A stretch of 64,000 nucleotides of DNA from Lutibacter sp. HS1-25 (GCF_004121075.1 NZ_RHLN01000161.1:1-64000), one strand, 5' to 3'; counted from the stretch's first letter, positions 10,601 through 18,953 are shown. Numbers and translations are program-made. The notes: generated by a model from the letters alone, not told the origin.

Positions 10601-11086
10601 TACTCTTGCAAATTTAAATAGCATTTCGCGAGGTATATTGCTTACGGTTTGCTTTGTTAAAAAAGAAGCACTTAAAGAAAGTAATTTATTAAATAAAAAA
10701 CCATTATAAACAAATAGGGCTATTAAAAAACAAGCAAACACGCCAAACATCCGTTGGTTTTTATTTTTAAAATAACGATTATAAATATACCCTATTAAAA
10801 CAAAATACCCTAAAAAAATAAATGATGTTCCTAAGTTTGCCCAGCCATATTGAGGCCATAAAATAAAAGGAAAATAGATACCACCTGCCAATCCGGCTAT
10901 AAGACCGTATCTCCAACCCCAAGCCATTGAAACTATTATTGTTAAAACTGAAATCCAAGGAATGTTAAAATCAAAATCATAAACATATATTAAAACATCT
11001 TGCTTTGATAAAAATATACTTAAAATACCAATACTTATAGCAACCAATATTCTTTTGTATTTTAAAATAAAACCTAATATTTCCAT
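7625..11086 (-). CDS. Hybrid sensor histidine kinase with four PAS domains and receiver
   Basis: This 1153-residue protein has a hydrophobic N-terminal sensor region of about seven segments (residues 1-260). Four PAS/PAC modules then span about 265-765, each ending in a word like RDITARKK, KDDITERKK or LDITERKK. Next come a short coiled coil, the HisKA box around NMSHEIRTPMNG (His790), and an HATPase with NLVKNAIKYT and DTGIGI. A C-terminal receiver has phospho-acceptor Asp1079 (LMDIQM) and the HISKPIN lysine loop. The signal is unknown. No transcription-factor partner is adjacent, so an orphan relay or an unlinked output is likely. The first ATG (11086) is preferred over the TTG six bases upstream. 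Confidence 0.93.
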   Translation of the reverse strand: MEILGFILKYKRILVAISIGILSIFLSKQDVLIYVYDFDFNIPWISVLTIIVSMAWGWRYGLIAGLAGGIYFPFILWPQYGWANLGTSFIFLGYFVLIGYIYNRYFKNKNQRMFGVFACFLIALFVYNGFLFNKLLSLSASFLTKQTVSNIPREMLFKFARVDGASILILTLCADVLLRINGVRKLFGIQTTPILKNNLKILFGTLFVFIFVWLIFISLQTVIFREDLSDQKIHGQIALFILLCVAIITARIIFYYSENHHKILNKLKQSQSNYKILFDNANDAILIIKEEIIIDCNSKALEVFGGNKNDIIGKSISSLSPLKQPDGELSNNKANRLLNAALVGEPHRFEWQHKRLDGTTFEVEASLNRIDIKTDVIVQAIIRDITARKKSFELARKLSSAVEQSSASIVITNSFGEIEYVNPRFTEVTGYTLDEAINKNPRILKSGHTTSGEYDNLWGTISSGKVWKGEFKNVKKNGEFYWESASIAPIVNELGVITHFVAVKDDITERKKVDELLEESEIKYRTIFDNLNDVFFITNLQGTIIEVSPSVKNIFGYDRDQLIGVDVFNFYLSADSRVSLLNILIEKGFVNDYEVELNAKDNSRVYVSVNAKLIFYENGEPKHIEGILRDVTERKLNEEKIKINEYRLRKAQEIAKIGTFELDIKKGIYWGSEESKRIFGLNSNVEIFSQKQIKDCFVNSNSKALLRDIFEQKNSYEVEQEIYKFGTNEKRIIKTVAEVKRDQKGKPIKILGLVLDITERKKIEQELIDAKEKAEQSDRLKSAFLANMSHEIRTPMNGILGFSNLLKQPNLSGENQQKFIAIIEKSGARLLNVIQEIVDISKIESGVTSIILSEINVNEKLEDVYNLLKIDAEEKGVQLIYNSQTNKEFKIKTDSEKLYMILTNLVKNAIKYTDEGSVEFGYQQKESCLEFYVKDTGIGIALDRQEAIFERFIQADIADTEARQGAGLGLAIAKAYVEMLEGDIWLESTVAKGSTFYFTIKHKAESEPIKTINNVEMVQDNYNLEGKLKILIVEDDDISQLLISVIVKKFSKEIIMVKSGLEAIEACKKNTDIDLILMDIQMAEMNGYIATQQIRKFNTDVIIIAQTAFAMAGDREKALEIGCDDHISKPINKNELTKLIEKYAEKYKFMVNS

Positions 11087-11273
11087 ATACAATTTTTAAA
11101 ATTTATTAATAAGATTCTAGCTTAAAGAAGTTTACAATTCAACAATTCCAATTTTTAGAATAATAAATATAATATTTTTTACAACACAGTACAAATTTTT
11201 AAACATAAGAACGAAATACACTATTATGTAAATACGAAATTATATATAGACCTTCATATTTAATCTTGTATTA

Positions 11274-11330
11274 TTTTAAAAAAATATTCCGAGGTATTTT
11301 GCTTGTTTGTTAGCAAAATATCCCGGAATA
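11274..11330 (-). terminator. Strong terminator of the surface-protein cassette
   Basis: Two 19-nt arms (11285-11303 and 11312-11330) form a hairpin with an 8-nt loop, one G-U wobble and one mismatch. On the minus strand it is followed by T7. It lies 45 bases after the stop of the last cassette gene and insulates the kinase gene downstream. Confidence 0.8.
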
Positions 11331-11374
11331 AACTTAAACACTTTATGAAAAAATACTCTAAATGGTTTTAAAAA

Positions 11375-12433
11375 TTATTCTTTGGTATATTCTTGATTAC
11401 TACCATCACTATCAATTTGGTAATGAAAATCTATTTCTAACAAACCTGCATCACCACTGTAAGAATCAGAAGCGCTTCTAGAAAGTCTACACACCAACAT
11501 ACTTGAGAGTGTCATTCCAGTCCCATCAATACCACCAGTTCCTATAGGTGTAATAATATGTTCATAATTCTCAATGCTACCTTCATTAGGAGTTGCAACA
11601 GCAGTCCCCGAGATTGGAGTATTACTCGTAAATGTTCCTCCCACTTTTTGCCAAGTATAATCTAATACCCAAGTAACTCTATTTGTACCAGGAGCTACAT
11701 CTTTTGTTGTCCAATGTACATGTGGGTATATTTTACTGCCTTCTTTCCAACCGTGAGGCATTTGAATATTGAATACAACATCGTCTGACTTACCACTTCT
11801 AAACCAAAGCAATGCTAAATCTCCTAAAAAAGAACCCCATGATGGCGGATCTACAGTTTTATTAATTTTCACAGCATTCACAGGTACTTTCAAGTCATCC
11901 CATCTAGTTGCATTTCCAACATAACTTAAAGAACCATCTGCAGTAATTTTTGTATAATTTTCCTCGTTAATATTATCTGATTCTAATCCACCTGCAGCCC
12001 CACCTGTAAGCGTTGAAGCACCTTTATTACCTAGCTTAATATCTCCGTTTGGATTAATTTGCACATACTCTGTCCCTGCTGCTGAAAATCTTATGATATC
12101 TTCATCTGCATTTTTTTCAACTTCAACTTTAGTATCTCCATCAGCATCAACAAGAGAACTGTCTGAAACCAATTCTTTCCAAACATTTATATTGTAAAAC
12201 CAAAAACTTTTTGTTTCGGTATCAAAAACCATCAATCCATTTGCTGGACTACTGATAGCATTTCGTTCACTGGTTAACATTCTAGGTATTAGAATTCCTT
12301 TGACATTTGATTGTATATCCAACATTGATGAAGCATCAGGTGTTGTAGTTCCAATACCTACTTGGGCAGAAGCATTAAAAGACATAAAAAACACAACACC
12401 TAAGCTTACAATATATAATTTTAGATTTTTCAT
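11375..12433 (-). CDS. Exported protein with VGIGT/PDASS N-terminal module
   Basis: No enzymatic family is recognised. The protein (352 residues from the ATG at 12433; the longer frame starts with TTG) has a signal peptide ending near FNASAQ. Next comes a module beginning VGIGTTTPDASSMLDI and running through PRMLTSERNAIS to a short aromatic segment (FWFYN). This module is shared with the next gene upstream and is widespread at the N-terminus of Bacteroidota surface proteins. The C-terminal half (about 200-345) is beta-rich with PHVHW and DYTWQ. It reminds me of structural domains in phage and marine-virus proteins, but that is recollection, not a search. No sorting domain is visible at the C-terminus. 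Last gene before a strong terminator. Confidence 0.7.
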   Translation of the reverse strand: MKNLKLYIVSLGVVFFMSFNASAQVGIGTTTPDASSMLDIQSNVKGILIPRMLTSERNAISSPANGLMVFDTETKSFWFYNINVWKELVSDSSLVDADGDTKVEVEKNADEDIIRFSAAGTEYVQINPNGDIKLGNKGASTLTGGAAGGLESDNINEENYTKITADGSLSYVGNATRWDDLKVPVNAVKINKTVDPPSWGSFLGDLALLWFRSGKSDDVVFNIQMPHGWKEGSKIYPHVHWTTKDVAPGTNRVTWVLDYTWQKVGGTFTSNTPISGTAVATPNEGSIENYEHIITPIGTGGIDGTGMTLSSMLVCRLSRSASDSYSGDAGLLEIDFHYQIDSDGSNQEYTKE

Positions 12434-12482
12434 ATTCAAATTTTTAATTAAACTATTATTTATTTTTATTTAAAACTACTCA

Positions 12483-13343
12483 TTACATTCCTATTGCAAC
12501 AAAATTAAATGATTTAATATAAAGATCTCTATTGTCATTTGTAACATTACCTACATAAAACTCTATAGAATCATTTGTATCTAACCACAATAACACATGC
12601 ATTGCTGTACTATTATAATCTGCTTTTGAACCTGTTGTAATTAATACTTTTGAAGAATCTTCAACTACCGTGGTTCCGGCAGAAAAATCATTTTTTGCTA
12701 CTCCAAATATAAATACATCTTTTAAATTATCTGGTGAGTAGCTAAAACTTAATGCTATATGAAAATATCTACCTACAGTACCCGTATATGTTAACTTATT
12801 ATTAACTCCAGTACCAAACATATCATTAACAAATACAGACCCAGGTGGATTTATTTTCATCATATTATCAGTACCATTTGCATATCCCGTAGATTTAGCC
12901 GTAATATCAACTGTAAAACCCAAAACATTTGGATCAGAACTATTGTTAAAATAACTAATCTCACCCATAGGCAACATTAACCGTCCAGCCGCAGTAAGCG
13001 TTCCTGTAAAAGTTTTATTTCCTGCAATTGTTTGATTTGATGTTAAATCTACATAACTACCAGCTCCAGTTTCTACAACTTGCCATGAGGTTCCGTTGTA
13101 ATAATTTAATTTATTAGTAGTGATATTGTAAATTAACAAACCTGTTGCAGGAGCTCCAATAAGGTCTCTTGCTGAAGTATCCATTCTTGGAGGAAGAAAT
13201 CCTTTATCTGAAGAAGTTATATCTAACATTGAAGAAGCATCTGGAACATTTGTTCCAATACCTACCTGAGCAACAACACTAACAGATACAAAAAAAAGTA
13301 TTGTTATTAAAACCAGAATATATTTATACTTTAAACTTACCAT
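12483..13343 (-). CDS. Exported protein, VGIGT/PDASS module plus jelly-roll-like C-terminus
   Basis: This 286-residue protein has a signal peptide ending at VSVVAQ. The same N-terminal module as its downstream neighbour follows (VGIGTNVPDASSMLDI, then PRMDTSARDLIGAPATGL, then LNYYNGTSW). A short linker with NQTIAGNKTFTGTLTAAG resembles tail-fibre linkers. The C-terminal 150 residues are predominantly beta and end in FNFVAIGM, compatible with a C1q/TNF-like or fibre-head jelly roll. The two genes share the front module but not the back, as expected of adhesin-type proteins with exchangeable heads. Function unknown. It lies between the T9SS protein and the other module protein, 49 bases from the latter. 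Confidence 0.7.
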   Translation of the reverse strand: MVSLKYKYILVLITILFFVSVSVVAQVGIGTNVPDASSMLDITSSDKGFLPPRMDTSARDLIGAPATGLLIYNITTNKLNYYNGTSWQVVETGAGSYVDLTSNQTIAGNKTFTGTLTAAGRLMLPMGEISYFNNSSDPNVLGFTVDITAKSTGYANGTDNMMKINPPGSVFVNDMFGTGVNNKLTYTGTVGRYFHIALSFSYSPDNLKDVFIFGVAKNDFSAGTTVVEDSSKVLITTGSKADYNSTAMHVLLWLDTNDSIEFYVGNVTNDNRDLYIKSFNFVAIGM

Positions 13344-13396
13344 AATAAAATTTTATAATTAATTATCAACCCCTTTAACTTATTTAAAACTATGTA

Positions 13397-15358
13397 CTAA
13401 TTTACAATTTTATATGTGGCATTTCCTTGATTAGATTCAACAACTACTACATACATTCCCTTTGGATAATTAAACGGAATTACATTACTTGGCTGCAATA
13501 AAGTATTGCCTTTTAATTTCAACATTTGCTGACCAACTGCATTGTAAATTTGCACTTCAATAATTTCTACACTGTTTTTATTATTAATTACAATGCTTTC
13601 GCTTCCATTGTAAAAAACATTAAATTTTGACTTATCCATTTCTTCAATTCCCAAAGCAACTTCACTATTAACAGGCTCAAATACCAATTCAAATCTATCT
13701 AAATAAGTTCCTGTAGGCAGATTTATTGTTAAATTAGCTTCACTTATATTATGTGTAGTATTTAACACTTTATCAAAAACATAAACTGTCTCCGTAAAAT
13801 TCTCTACACCATCAAGCATTATAGTATGAGTACCGGTTTCAGACATTACCAAACCTAACGGAAGCCTTGCTGAACTTTCGTAATCACTAACTCCCTGAAT
13901 TACATATTTTTTAGACAAATCATTTTCAATTACAAAAAACAATTCATCAGCTCTTGGGTCTACCATTAACGCATCATAGCCAGGATTATAATTGAAATTA
14001 GCACGTGAGTTTGGCATAAAACCCAATACAATTTGGCGATGAAATCCCTCTGGATCTCTGTAACCAACTCTTACAATACTTTTTGTTGAAAGATCAGTTG
14101 TTGCAGCTATGACTTTTTTTGCTGTTTTTAAAAATTTTGAATCTACAGCAGTTTCAGGTTTAAATACTCTTTGATCGTTATTAAATGTAATTGCCCCATT
14201 TGCCACTGCATCTATAAAAAAACCTTGACCAACAGCAATATATCTTTCAGGAACACCTGAAGCTGTTCCAACACCACCTGTTCCCTGTATTATTGATGGC
14301 GAAGCTCCATCAGTTAAATTATAAACAGCATAACCACCTAAATAATCTGATAAGTTATGTGATGTTGTACCTCCATCAACCCAAAAATAAATTTCATTTA
14401 ATACCGAAGCATTATCTGTTAAAAATTGTTCTGCATCTATAGCTGAAGGATATGGATTCCCCAACAAAAGTGTTTGACCTCCGTTTATAGGAAAACTATA
14501 ATTACCGTTATTAGGTGTTCCTTTAAAAACATAATTTTGAGATGGCGCTCCTGTACCTTTCATACTATAACCCAATCCAGGTGCTATTTCATTGTTTTGA
14601 TATATTTTATTCCAACCAGCGTAACCAGTTGTATTTGCAGTATAAGTATACAACCAACTTGTGTTAATTGTTGCTGCTGTTAATACATTTCCACCACCAT
14701 CAACAACTGAAGTCTTTCCGTTATAAGGAGAACCACTATTAAATAAGATTTGTTTTGGAGTAAATAAATTTAAAGCAGCATCTTTACCGTCAAATAAACC
14801 TCCATTTAATTTAAACACACCTGTGGTATGCACTGGAGACGACCAATAATTAAAACCATAAGTTGTAGAAACACCTTGTTGATCTCTTAGTAATTTTCCA
14901 ATGCCGGCATTTGCAATATTATTTGTTTGTATCAACTGCGCTTCACCAACCAAACGCAAATCACCGCTTGTTAACACAACTTGATTTTTAACAAATAACC
15001 CAAAATTATCAGTTACAGAAACACCTTGCTTACTAACATTTGTTAAGTTAACTTCTAAATTATAAAAATGACATTCGTTGGTTGACCCAGAAATACTTTG
15101 AACAGTATTTGTATCACTATCAAAATAAGTAGTTCCAGAAGTTGGAATTGAAGTTACTCCATTGTTTACAAAATTGTGATTTAAATGTAAACTTCCTTCA
15201 TTATCATGAGTTGCTCCATTTTTATTAGTATACTCATTTCCAAAATAAACTTCCGTACCATCCATAATTTTAAATGTACCTTCATTTACAATTTGTCCAA
15301 AAACAGGAAACAAACTACTAAAATATAACATCGATAAAAAAATATATACTTTTCTCAT
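13397..15358 (-). CDS. Large exported protein with T9SS type A sorting domain
   Basis: This 653-residue protein has a signal peptide (about 1-21, ending VFGQ) and a long beta-rich body with Gly/Asn-rich strands. A typical type A C-terminal domain occupies about residues 575-653 (FNVFYNG, then VEIIEVQIYNAVGQQM, then PKGMYVVVVES and the terminal YKIVN). That domain directs outer-membrane translocation by the type IX system and attachment or release at the surface. The body includes GFNYWSSPV and LLGNPYPSAID, words common in flavobacterial surface proteins of unknown role. It is the first gene of the three-gene cassette. Two 9-bp direct repeats 21 bases apart lie 60-90 bases upstream. Confidence 0.88.
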   Translation of the reverse strand: MRKVYIFLSMLYFSSLFPVFGQIVNEGTFKIMDGTEVYFGNEYTNKNGATHDNEGSLHLNHNFVNNGVTSIPTSGTTYFDSDTNTVQSISGSTNECHFYNLEVNLTNVSKQGVSVTDNFGLFVKNQVVLTSGDLRLVGEAQLIQTNNIANAGIGKLLRDQQGVSTTYGFNYWSSPVHTTGVFKLNGGLFDGKDAALNLFTPKQILFNSGSPYNGKTSVVDGGGNVLTAATINTSWLYTYTANTTGYAGWNKIYQNNEIAPGLGYSMKGTGAPSQNYVFKGTPNNGNYSFPINGGQTLLLGNPYPSAIDAEQFLTDNASVLNEIYFWVDGGTTSHNLSDYLGGYAVYNLTDGASPSIIQGTGGVGTASGVPERYIAVGQGFFIDAVANGAITFNNDQRVFKPETAVDSKFLKTAKKVIAATTDLSTKSIVRVGYRDPEGFHRQIVLGFMPNSRANFNYNPGYDALMVDPRADELFFVIENDLSKKYVIQGVSDYESSARLPLGLVMSETGTHTIMLDGVENFTETVYVFDKVLNTTHNISEANLTINLPTGTYLDRFELVFEPVNSEVALGIEEMDKSKFNVFYNGSESIVINNKNSVEIIEVQIYNAVGQQMLKLKGNTLLQPSNVIPFNYPKGMYVVVVESNQGNATYKIVN

Positions 15359-15755
15359 GATACCCCAATTTTATTTACTTAGATAAAGTTATTACAATTT
15401 ACCTAATTATCCTAATAAATGGTATGTTTTTATAAACAAATGGTATAATTTTTAATATAATTGGTTTTTAAGAGCCAATATTTAAGCTAAAGCACTGTTT
15501 GAAAAATGAAATTTCATCATTAATTCATTACATATTTAATTATCATTTATTTCTATTTTTTAGAAAATGTTAAAAATCTAAACCAAATAAATATCGACCA
15601 ATATTAATTTCTAAAAAAATAAGATAAAAAGATTAAAAAAAAGAAACTAACCTCTTTTTGTTTCCTAAATTTGAAAAATTATTTTATTACAATTTATATT
15701 TAACCACCAGCTTTAAAAAGTCGTTAAATAAAACCTTTTAAAAAAAACGAATAAC
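15359..15755. other. 397-bp divergent intergenic region
   Basis: No gene is visible here. It separates the divergent T9SS cassette and polA. It contains the direct repeat AAATGGTAT at 15417-15425 and 15438-15446 and a small inverted repeat ATTGG/CCAAT (about 15460-15479). A TAAATTTG box at 15666-15673, 90 bases before polA, is the likely -7 element of polA, without a good -33 box. The rest is AT-rich and featureless. Confidence 0.6.
15417..15446. repeat. Direct repeat AAATGGTAT, 21-bp period
   Basis: Two perfect 9-bp copies (15417-15425, 15438-15446) sit within a longer imperfect 21-bp duplication. The period is two helical turns and the position is 60-90 bases upstream of the T9SS gene start. 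That geometry suits a dimeric activator, but no regulator is identified. Confidence 0.5.
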
Positions 15756-18581
15756 ATGCAACAAAAACGCCTTTTTCTTTTAGATGCTTATGCACTTATT
15801 TTTCGTGGGTACTATGCTTTAATTAAAAATCCAAGAATCAATTCAAAAGGAATGGATACTTCAGCAATTTTGGGTTTTACAAATTCATTGCTCGATGTAA
15901 TTAAACGCGAAAAACCAGATCATTTAGCAGTAGCATTTGACAAAGGCGGCTCTCACATTCGATCTGAAGTATTTCCAGAATACAAACAAAACAGACAAGA
16001 AACACCTGAAGCCATAAAAATTGCAGTGCCATATATCCATCAAATTTTGGAAGCTATGCACATTCCAATTATTGAAAAAGAAGGTTTTGAAGCTGATGAT
16101 TTAATAGGAACACTTTCTAAACAAGCCGAAAAAGAAGGTTTTCAGGTTTATATGGTAACACCCGATAAAGATTTTGCCCAATTGGTTTCTGAAAATATTT
16201 TTATGTACAAACCTTCCCGAATGGGAAATGGTATTGAAATTTGGGGAATACCTGAAGTTAAAGCCAAATTTGAGATTGAACACCCTAAACAGGTAATTGA
16301 TTACTTAGGAATGATGGGCGACGCTATTGACAATATTCCAGGCTTGCCAGGCGTTGGCGAAAAAACTGCTAAAAAGTTTTTAAAGGAGTACGGAAGCATA
16401 GAAAATTTACTGGCAAATACACAGGATTTAAAAGGTAAAATGAAAGAAAAAATTGAAGCCAATAAAGAATTAGGGCTTTTATCTAAGCAACTAGCTACCA
16501 TATTATTGGATTGCCCTGTTGAGTTTCATGAAAAAGATTTTGAATTGAATCACCCTGATTTAGAAAAAACCAATGAGGTTTTTAAAGAATTAGAATTTAG
16601 ACGAATTGCCGAAAGCTTACCTGCCATTTTTCAATTATTCCCTAAACATGGCAAAGAAGGTCAAAAAGTTGAAACAACAACCGCAATAGAAAATACAACT
16701 TCAATAAGTAGCGAATCGCATCAATTTGACTTATTTGCAAGTCCTGCTGAAGTTGTAACAAATACTTTGGGTTACGAAAATATTGAAACTTCAAATCAAC
16801 TTTATCAATTTGTTGACACACCTTTTTCAAGAAAATTAACACTTCAAAAGTTATTACAACAACAATCTGTTGCTTTTCATTTAGAAACTATAGGCGCTAA
16901 TAATTTTGAAGCTCAAGTAGTAGGAATTTCATTTTCTTTTGAAAAAAACAAAGGCTATTTTATTGCCATAAATAAAGACGAACAAGTTGATATTTTAAAT
17001 GAGTTTAAATCGTTTTTTGAAAATGAATCTATTGAAAAAATATCTTCAGACAGTAAATACTACATCAAGGTTTTAAATAAATTCAACATTCAACTAAAAG
17101 GAAATTTATTTGACACTACACTAGCACATTATTTATTAAGTCCAGATATGCGCCACGACATGAGCGTACTTGCTGAAACTTATTTAAACTACCGCCCTAT
17201 TACTTTAGAATCTTTAATAGGTAAAACTGGTAAAAATCAACTATCTATTACACAATTAGAAATTTCTAAATTAGCAAATTATACTGCTGAATTTGCCGAC
17301 TTAACATTTCAGTTAAAACAAATTTTTAAAGAAGAATTAGAGCAACATCATTTAACAAAACTATTTACCGAAATTGAAATTCCATTATTACGTGTTTTAG
17401 CAGCTATGGAATTAGAAGGTATTAAATTAGATGGTGAATTTTTAAATTCATTAGATCAGCAATTAACAACCGACATTCAAAATTTAGAAGACACCATATA
17501 TAAAGAAGCGGCAGTTGAATTTAATTTAGCTTCGCCCAAACAACTAGGAGATGTACTTTTTGATCATTTAAAATTAATTGAAAAACCTAAAAAAACAAAA
17601 ACTGGTCAATATGCTACTGGCGAAGAAATTTTATCAAAACTAGCTCCTAAACATCAAATTGTTCAAGATATTTTAGATTGGCGCAGTTTGGTAAAACTAA
17701 AAAATACGTATGTTGAAGCCTTACCAAAGGAGGTTAACGCTATTACAGGTCGCATACACACTACATATAGCCAGTCTGTTGCTGCAACTGGCAGACTAAG
17801 TTCTAACAACCCTAATTTACAAAATATACCAATTAGAACACAACGAGGCAGAGAAGTTAGAAAAGCTTTTGTACCAAGAAACGAAAATTACACCTTAGTT
17901 GCTGCCGATTACTCTCAAATTGAACTGCGTATTATTGCCGCTTTAAGTGAAGACGAAAGTATGATTGAATCTTTTAAACGAGGTGAAGACATTCACGCTG
18001 CAACTGCTTCAAAAGTTTTTAACGTACCATTAAATGAAGTTACCCGCGAACAACGTGGAGATGCCAAAGCAGTAAATTTTGGGATTATTTACGGACAAGG
18101 TGCTTTTACTTTAGCTGAACAGTTAAAAAAATCTAGAGCTGAAGCCAAAGAATTGATAGACAATTATTACAACACTTTTCCAAAATTAAAACAATACATT
18201 GCCAACCAGGTTGAATTGGCGCGTGAAAACGGATTTGTTGAAACCATTTTAAAACGTCGTAGGTATTTAAAAAACATCAATTCACAAAATGCAATTGTAC
18301 GTTCTGCTGATGAAAGAAATGCTGTAAATGCGCCAATTCAAGGAAGCTCAGCTGATATTATTAAAATTGCGATGATTAAAATCCAACAATTACTATCAGA
18401 AGGAAACTACAAAAGCAAACTTTTATTGCAAGTACATGATGAATTGGTTTTTGATATGCACAATAGCGAATTGGAAACCCTAAAACCAATTATTAAAAAC
18501 ACTATGGAAAATGCCTTTAAACTAACAGTACCTTTAACTGTTGATTTAGGTGAAGGACAAAATTGGTTAGAAGCACATTAA
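15756..18581 (+). CDS. polA: DNA polymerase I with degenerate proofreading site
   Basis: This 941-residue polymerase has a 5'-3' FEN-like exonuclease at 1-290 (DAYALIFR; FEADDLIG; GMMGDAIDNIPG). An exonuclease-fold domain spans about 350-530. The polymerase has motif A DYSQIELR, motif B GDAKAVNFGIIYG and motif C VHDELVFD. By hand alignment to E. coli Pol I the proofreading ligands are largely lost: D355 is H375, E357 is kept as E377, D424 is Y436 and D501 is F513 (Y509 is retained). Polymerase and flap-nuclease functions should be intact for Okazaki-fragment processing and repair, while 3'-5' editing is probably absent. A -7-like TAAATTTG lies at 15666-15673. Confidence 0.95.
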   Translation: MQQKRLFLLDAYALIFRGYYALIKNPRINSKGMDTSAILGFTNSLLDVIKREKPDHLAVAFDKGGSHIRSEVFPEYKQNRQETPEAIKIAVPYIHQILEAMHIPIIEKEGFEADDLIGTLSKQAEKEGFQVYMVTPDKDFAQLVSENIFMYKPSRMGNGIEIWGIPEVKAKFEIEHPKQVIDYLGMMGDAIDNIPGLPGVGEKTAKKFLKEYGSIENLLANTQDLKGKMKEKIEANKELGLLSKQLATILLDCPVEFHEKDFELNHPDLEKTNEVFKELEFRRIAESLPAIFQLFPKHGKEGQKVETTTAIENTTSISSESHQFDLFASPAEVVTNTLGYENIETSNQLYQFVDTPFSRKLTLQKLLQQQSVAFHLETIGANNFEAQVVGISFSFEKNKGYFIAINKDEQVDILNEFKSFFENESIEKISSDSKYYIKVLNKFNIQLKGNLFDTTLAHYLLSPDMRHDMSVLAETYLNYRPITLESLIGKTGKNQLSITQLEISKLANYTAEFADLTFQLKQIFKEELEQHHLTKLFTEIEIPLLRVLAAMELEGIKLDGEFLNSLDQQLTTDIQNLEDTIYKEAAVEFNLASPKQLGDVLFDHLKLIEKPKKTKTGQYATGEEILSKLAPKHQIVQDILDWRSLVKLKNTYVEALPKEVNAITGRIHTTYSQSVAATGRLSSNNPNLQNIPIRTQRGREVRKAFVPRNENYTLVAADYSQIELRIIAALSEDESMIESFKRGEDIHAATASKVFNVPLNEVTREQRGDAKAVNFGIIYGQGAFTLAEQLKKSRAEAKELIDNYYNTFPKLKQYIANQVELARENGFVETILKRRRYLKNINSQNAIVRSADERNAVNAPIQGSSADIIKIAMIKIQQLLSEGNYKSKLLLQVHDELVFDMHNSELETLKPIIKNTMENAFKLTVPLTVDLGEGQNWLEAH

Positions 18582-18586
18582 TAAAT

Positions 18587-18652
18587 AATGAACAATGAAT
18601 AATGAATAATGAATAATTAATAATTAATAATGAGTAATGAATTATTTAAAGT
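18587..18652. repeat. Degenerate tandem AATAATGA-type repeat
   Basis: About eight 7-8-bp units of the type AATAATGA, AATAATTA and AATGAGTA follow one another directly after polA. Units vary by one or two bases. Such TAATGAAT arrays occur in flavobacterial intergenic DNA; no function is evident. Confidence 0.65.
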
Positions 18653-18867
18653 TAATGATGAAGATTCTAAGATTAAAAGGCATGAAGTAACAAAAGTTAA
18701 AATTCTACATTATTTAAACAATTAACATAGTACAAATAAAATTGAATACTTTTTTTTCAATTCATAATTCTACATTGCTCATTACTAATTGATAACGATT
18801 AACCAAGGTCAAAATTCAACATTTTCATCATTCTTATTAAATTATTAATATTCATTTAATTTTACTG

Positions 18868-18898
18868 TTTGTTATATAAATAATAGTTCGTACATTTG
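18868..18898 (+). promoter_or_regulatory. Consensus promoter of the rplM-rpsI operon
   Basis: TTTG (18868-18871), exactly 19 bases, then TACATTTG (18891-18898): a full match to the Bacteroidota -33/-7 consensus. This is expected for a highly expressed ribosomal operon. Confidence 0.85.
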
Positions 18899-18900
18899 CA

Positions 18901-18916
18901 CTCCCTTTTTAGGGAG
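18901..18916 (+). promoter_or_regulatory. 5'-end hairpin of rplM mRNA
   Basis: CTCCC (18901-18905) pairs with GGGAG (18912-18916) around TTTTTA. Given the promoter position, this stem would form almost at the 5' end of the transcript. It could stabilise the mRNA or be part of an L13 autoregulatory leader. Confidence 0.5.
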
Positions 18917-18953
18917 AAAAAATAAATGTTTAATTATAACAAAGAATTTAATT

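Larger units (their letters stand above)
18582..18953. other. 372-bp gap: A/T repeat tract and rplM promoter/leader
   Basis: No gene is visible. The first 70 bases are a degenerate tandem tract of AATAATGA-like units. A loosely inverted counterpart (TTCATAATTC, then TTGCTCATTACT) lies at about 18758-18790. The last 90 bases hold the rplM promoter and a 5' hairpin, listed separately. Confidence 0.6.

Noticed and set aside
11375-13343. Prophage remnant
   Set aside because: The two proteins have fibre-like parts, but there is no integrase, capsid, terminase, lysis gene or attachment repeat, and both have bacterial signal peptides.
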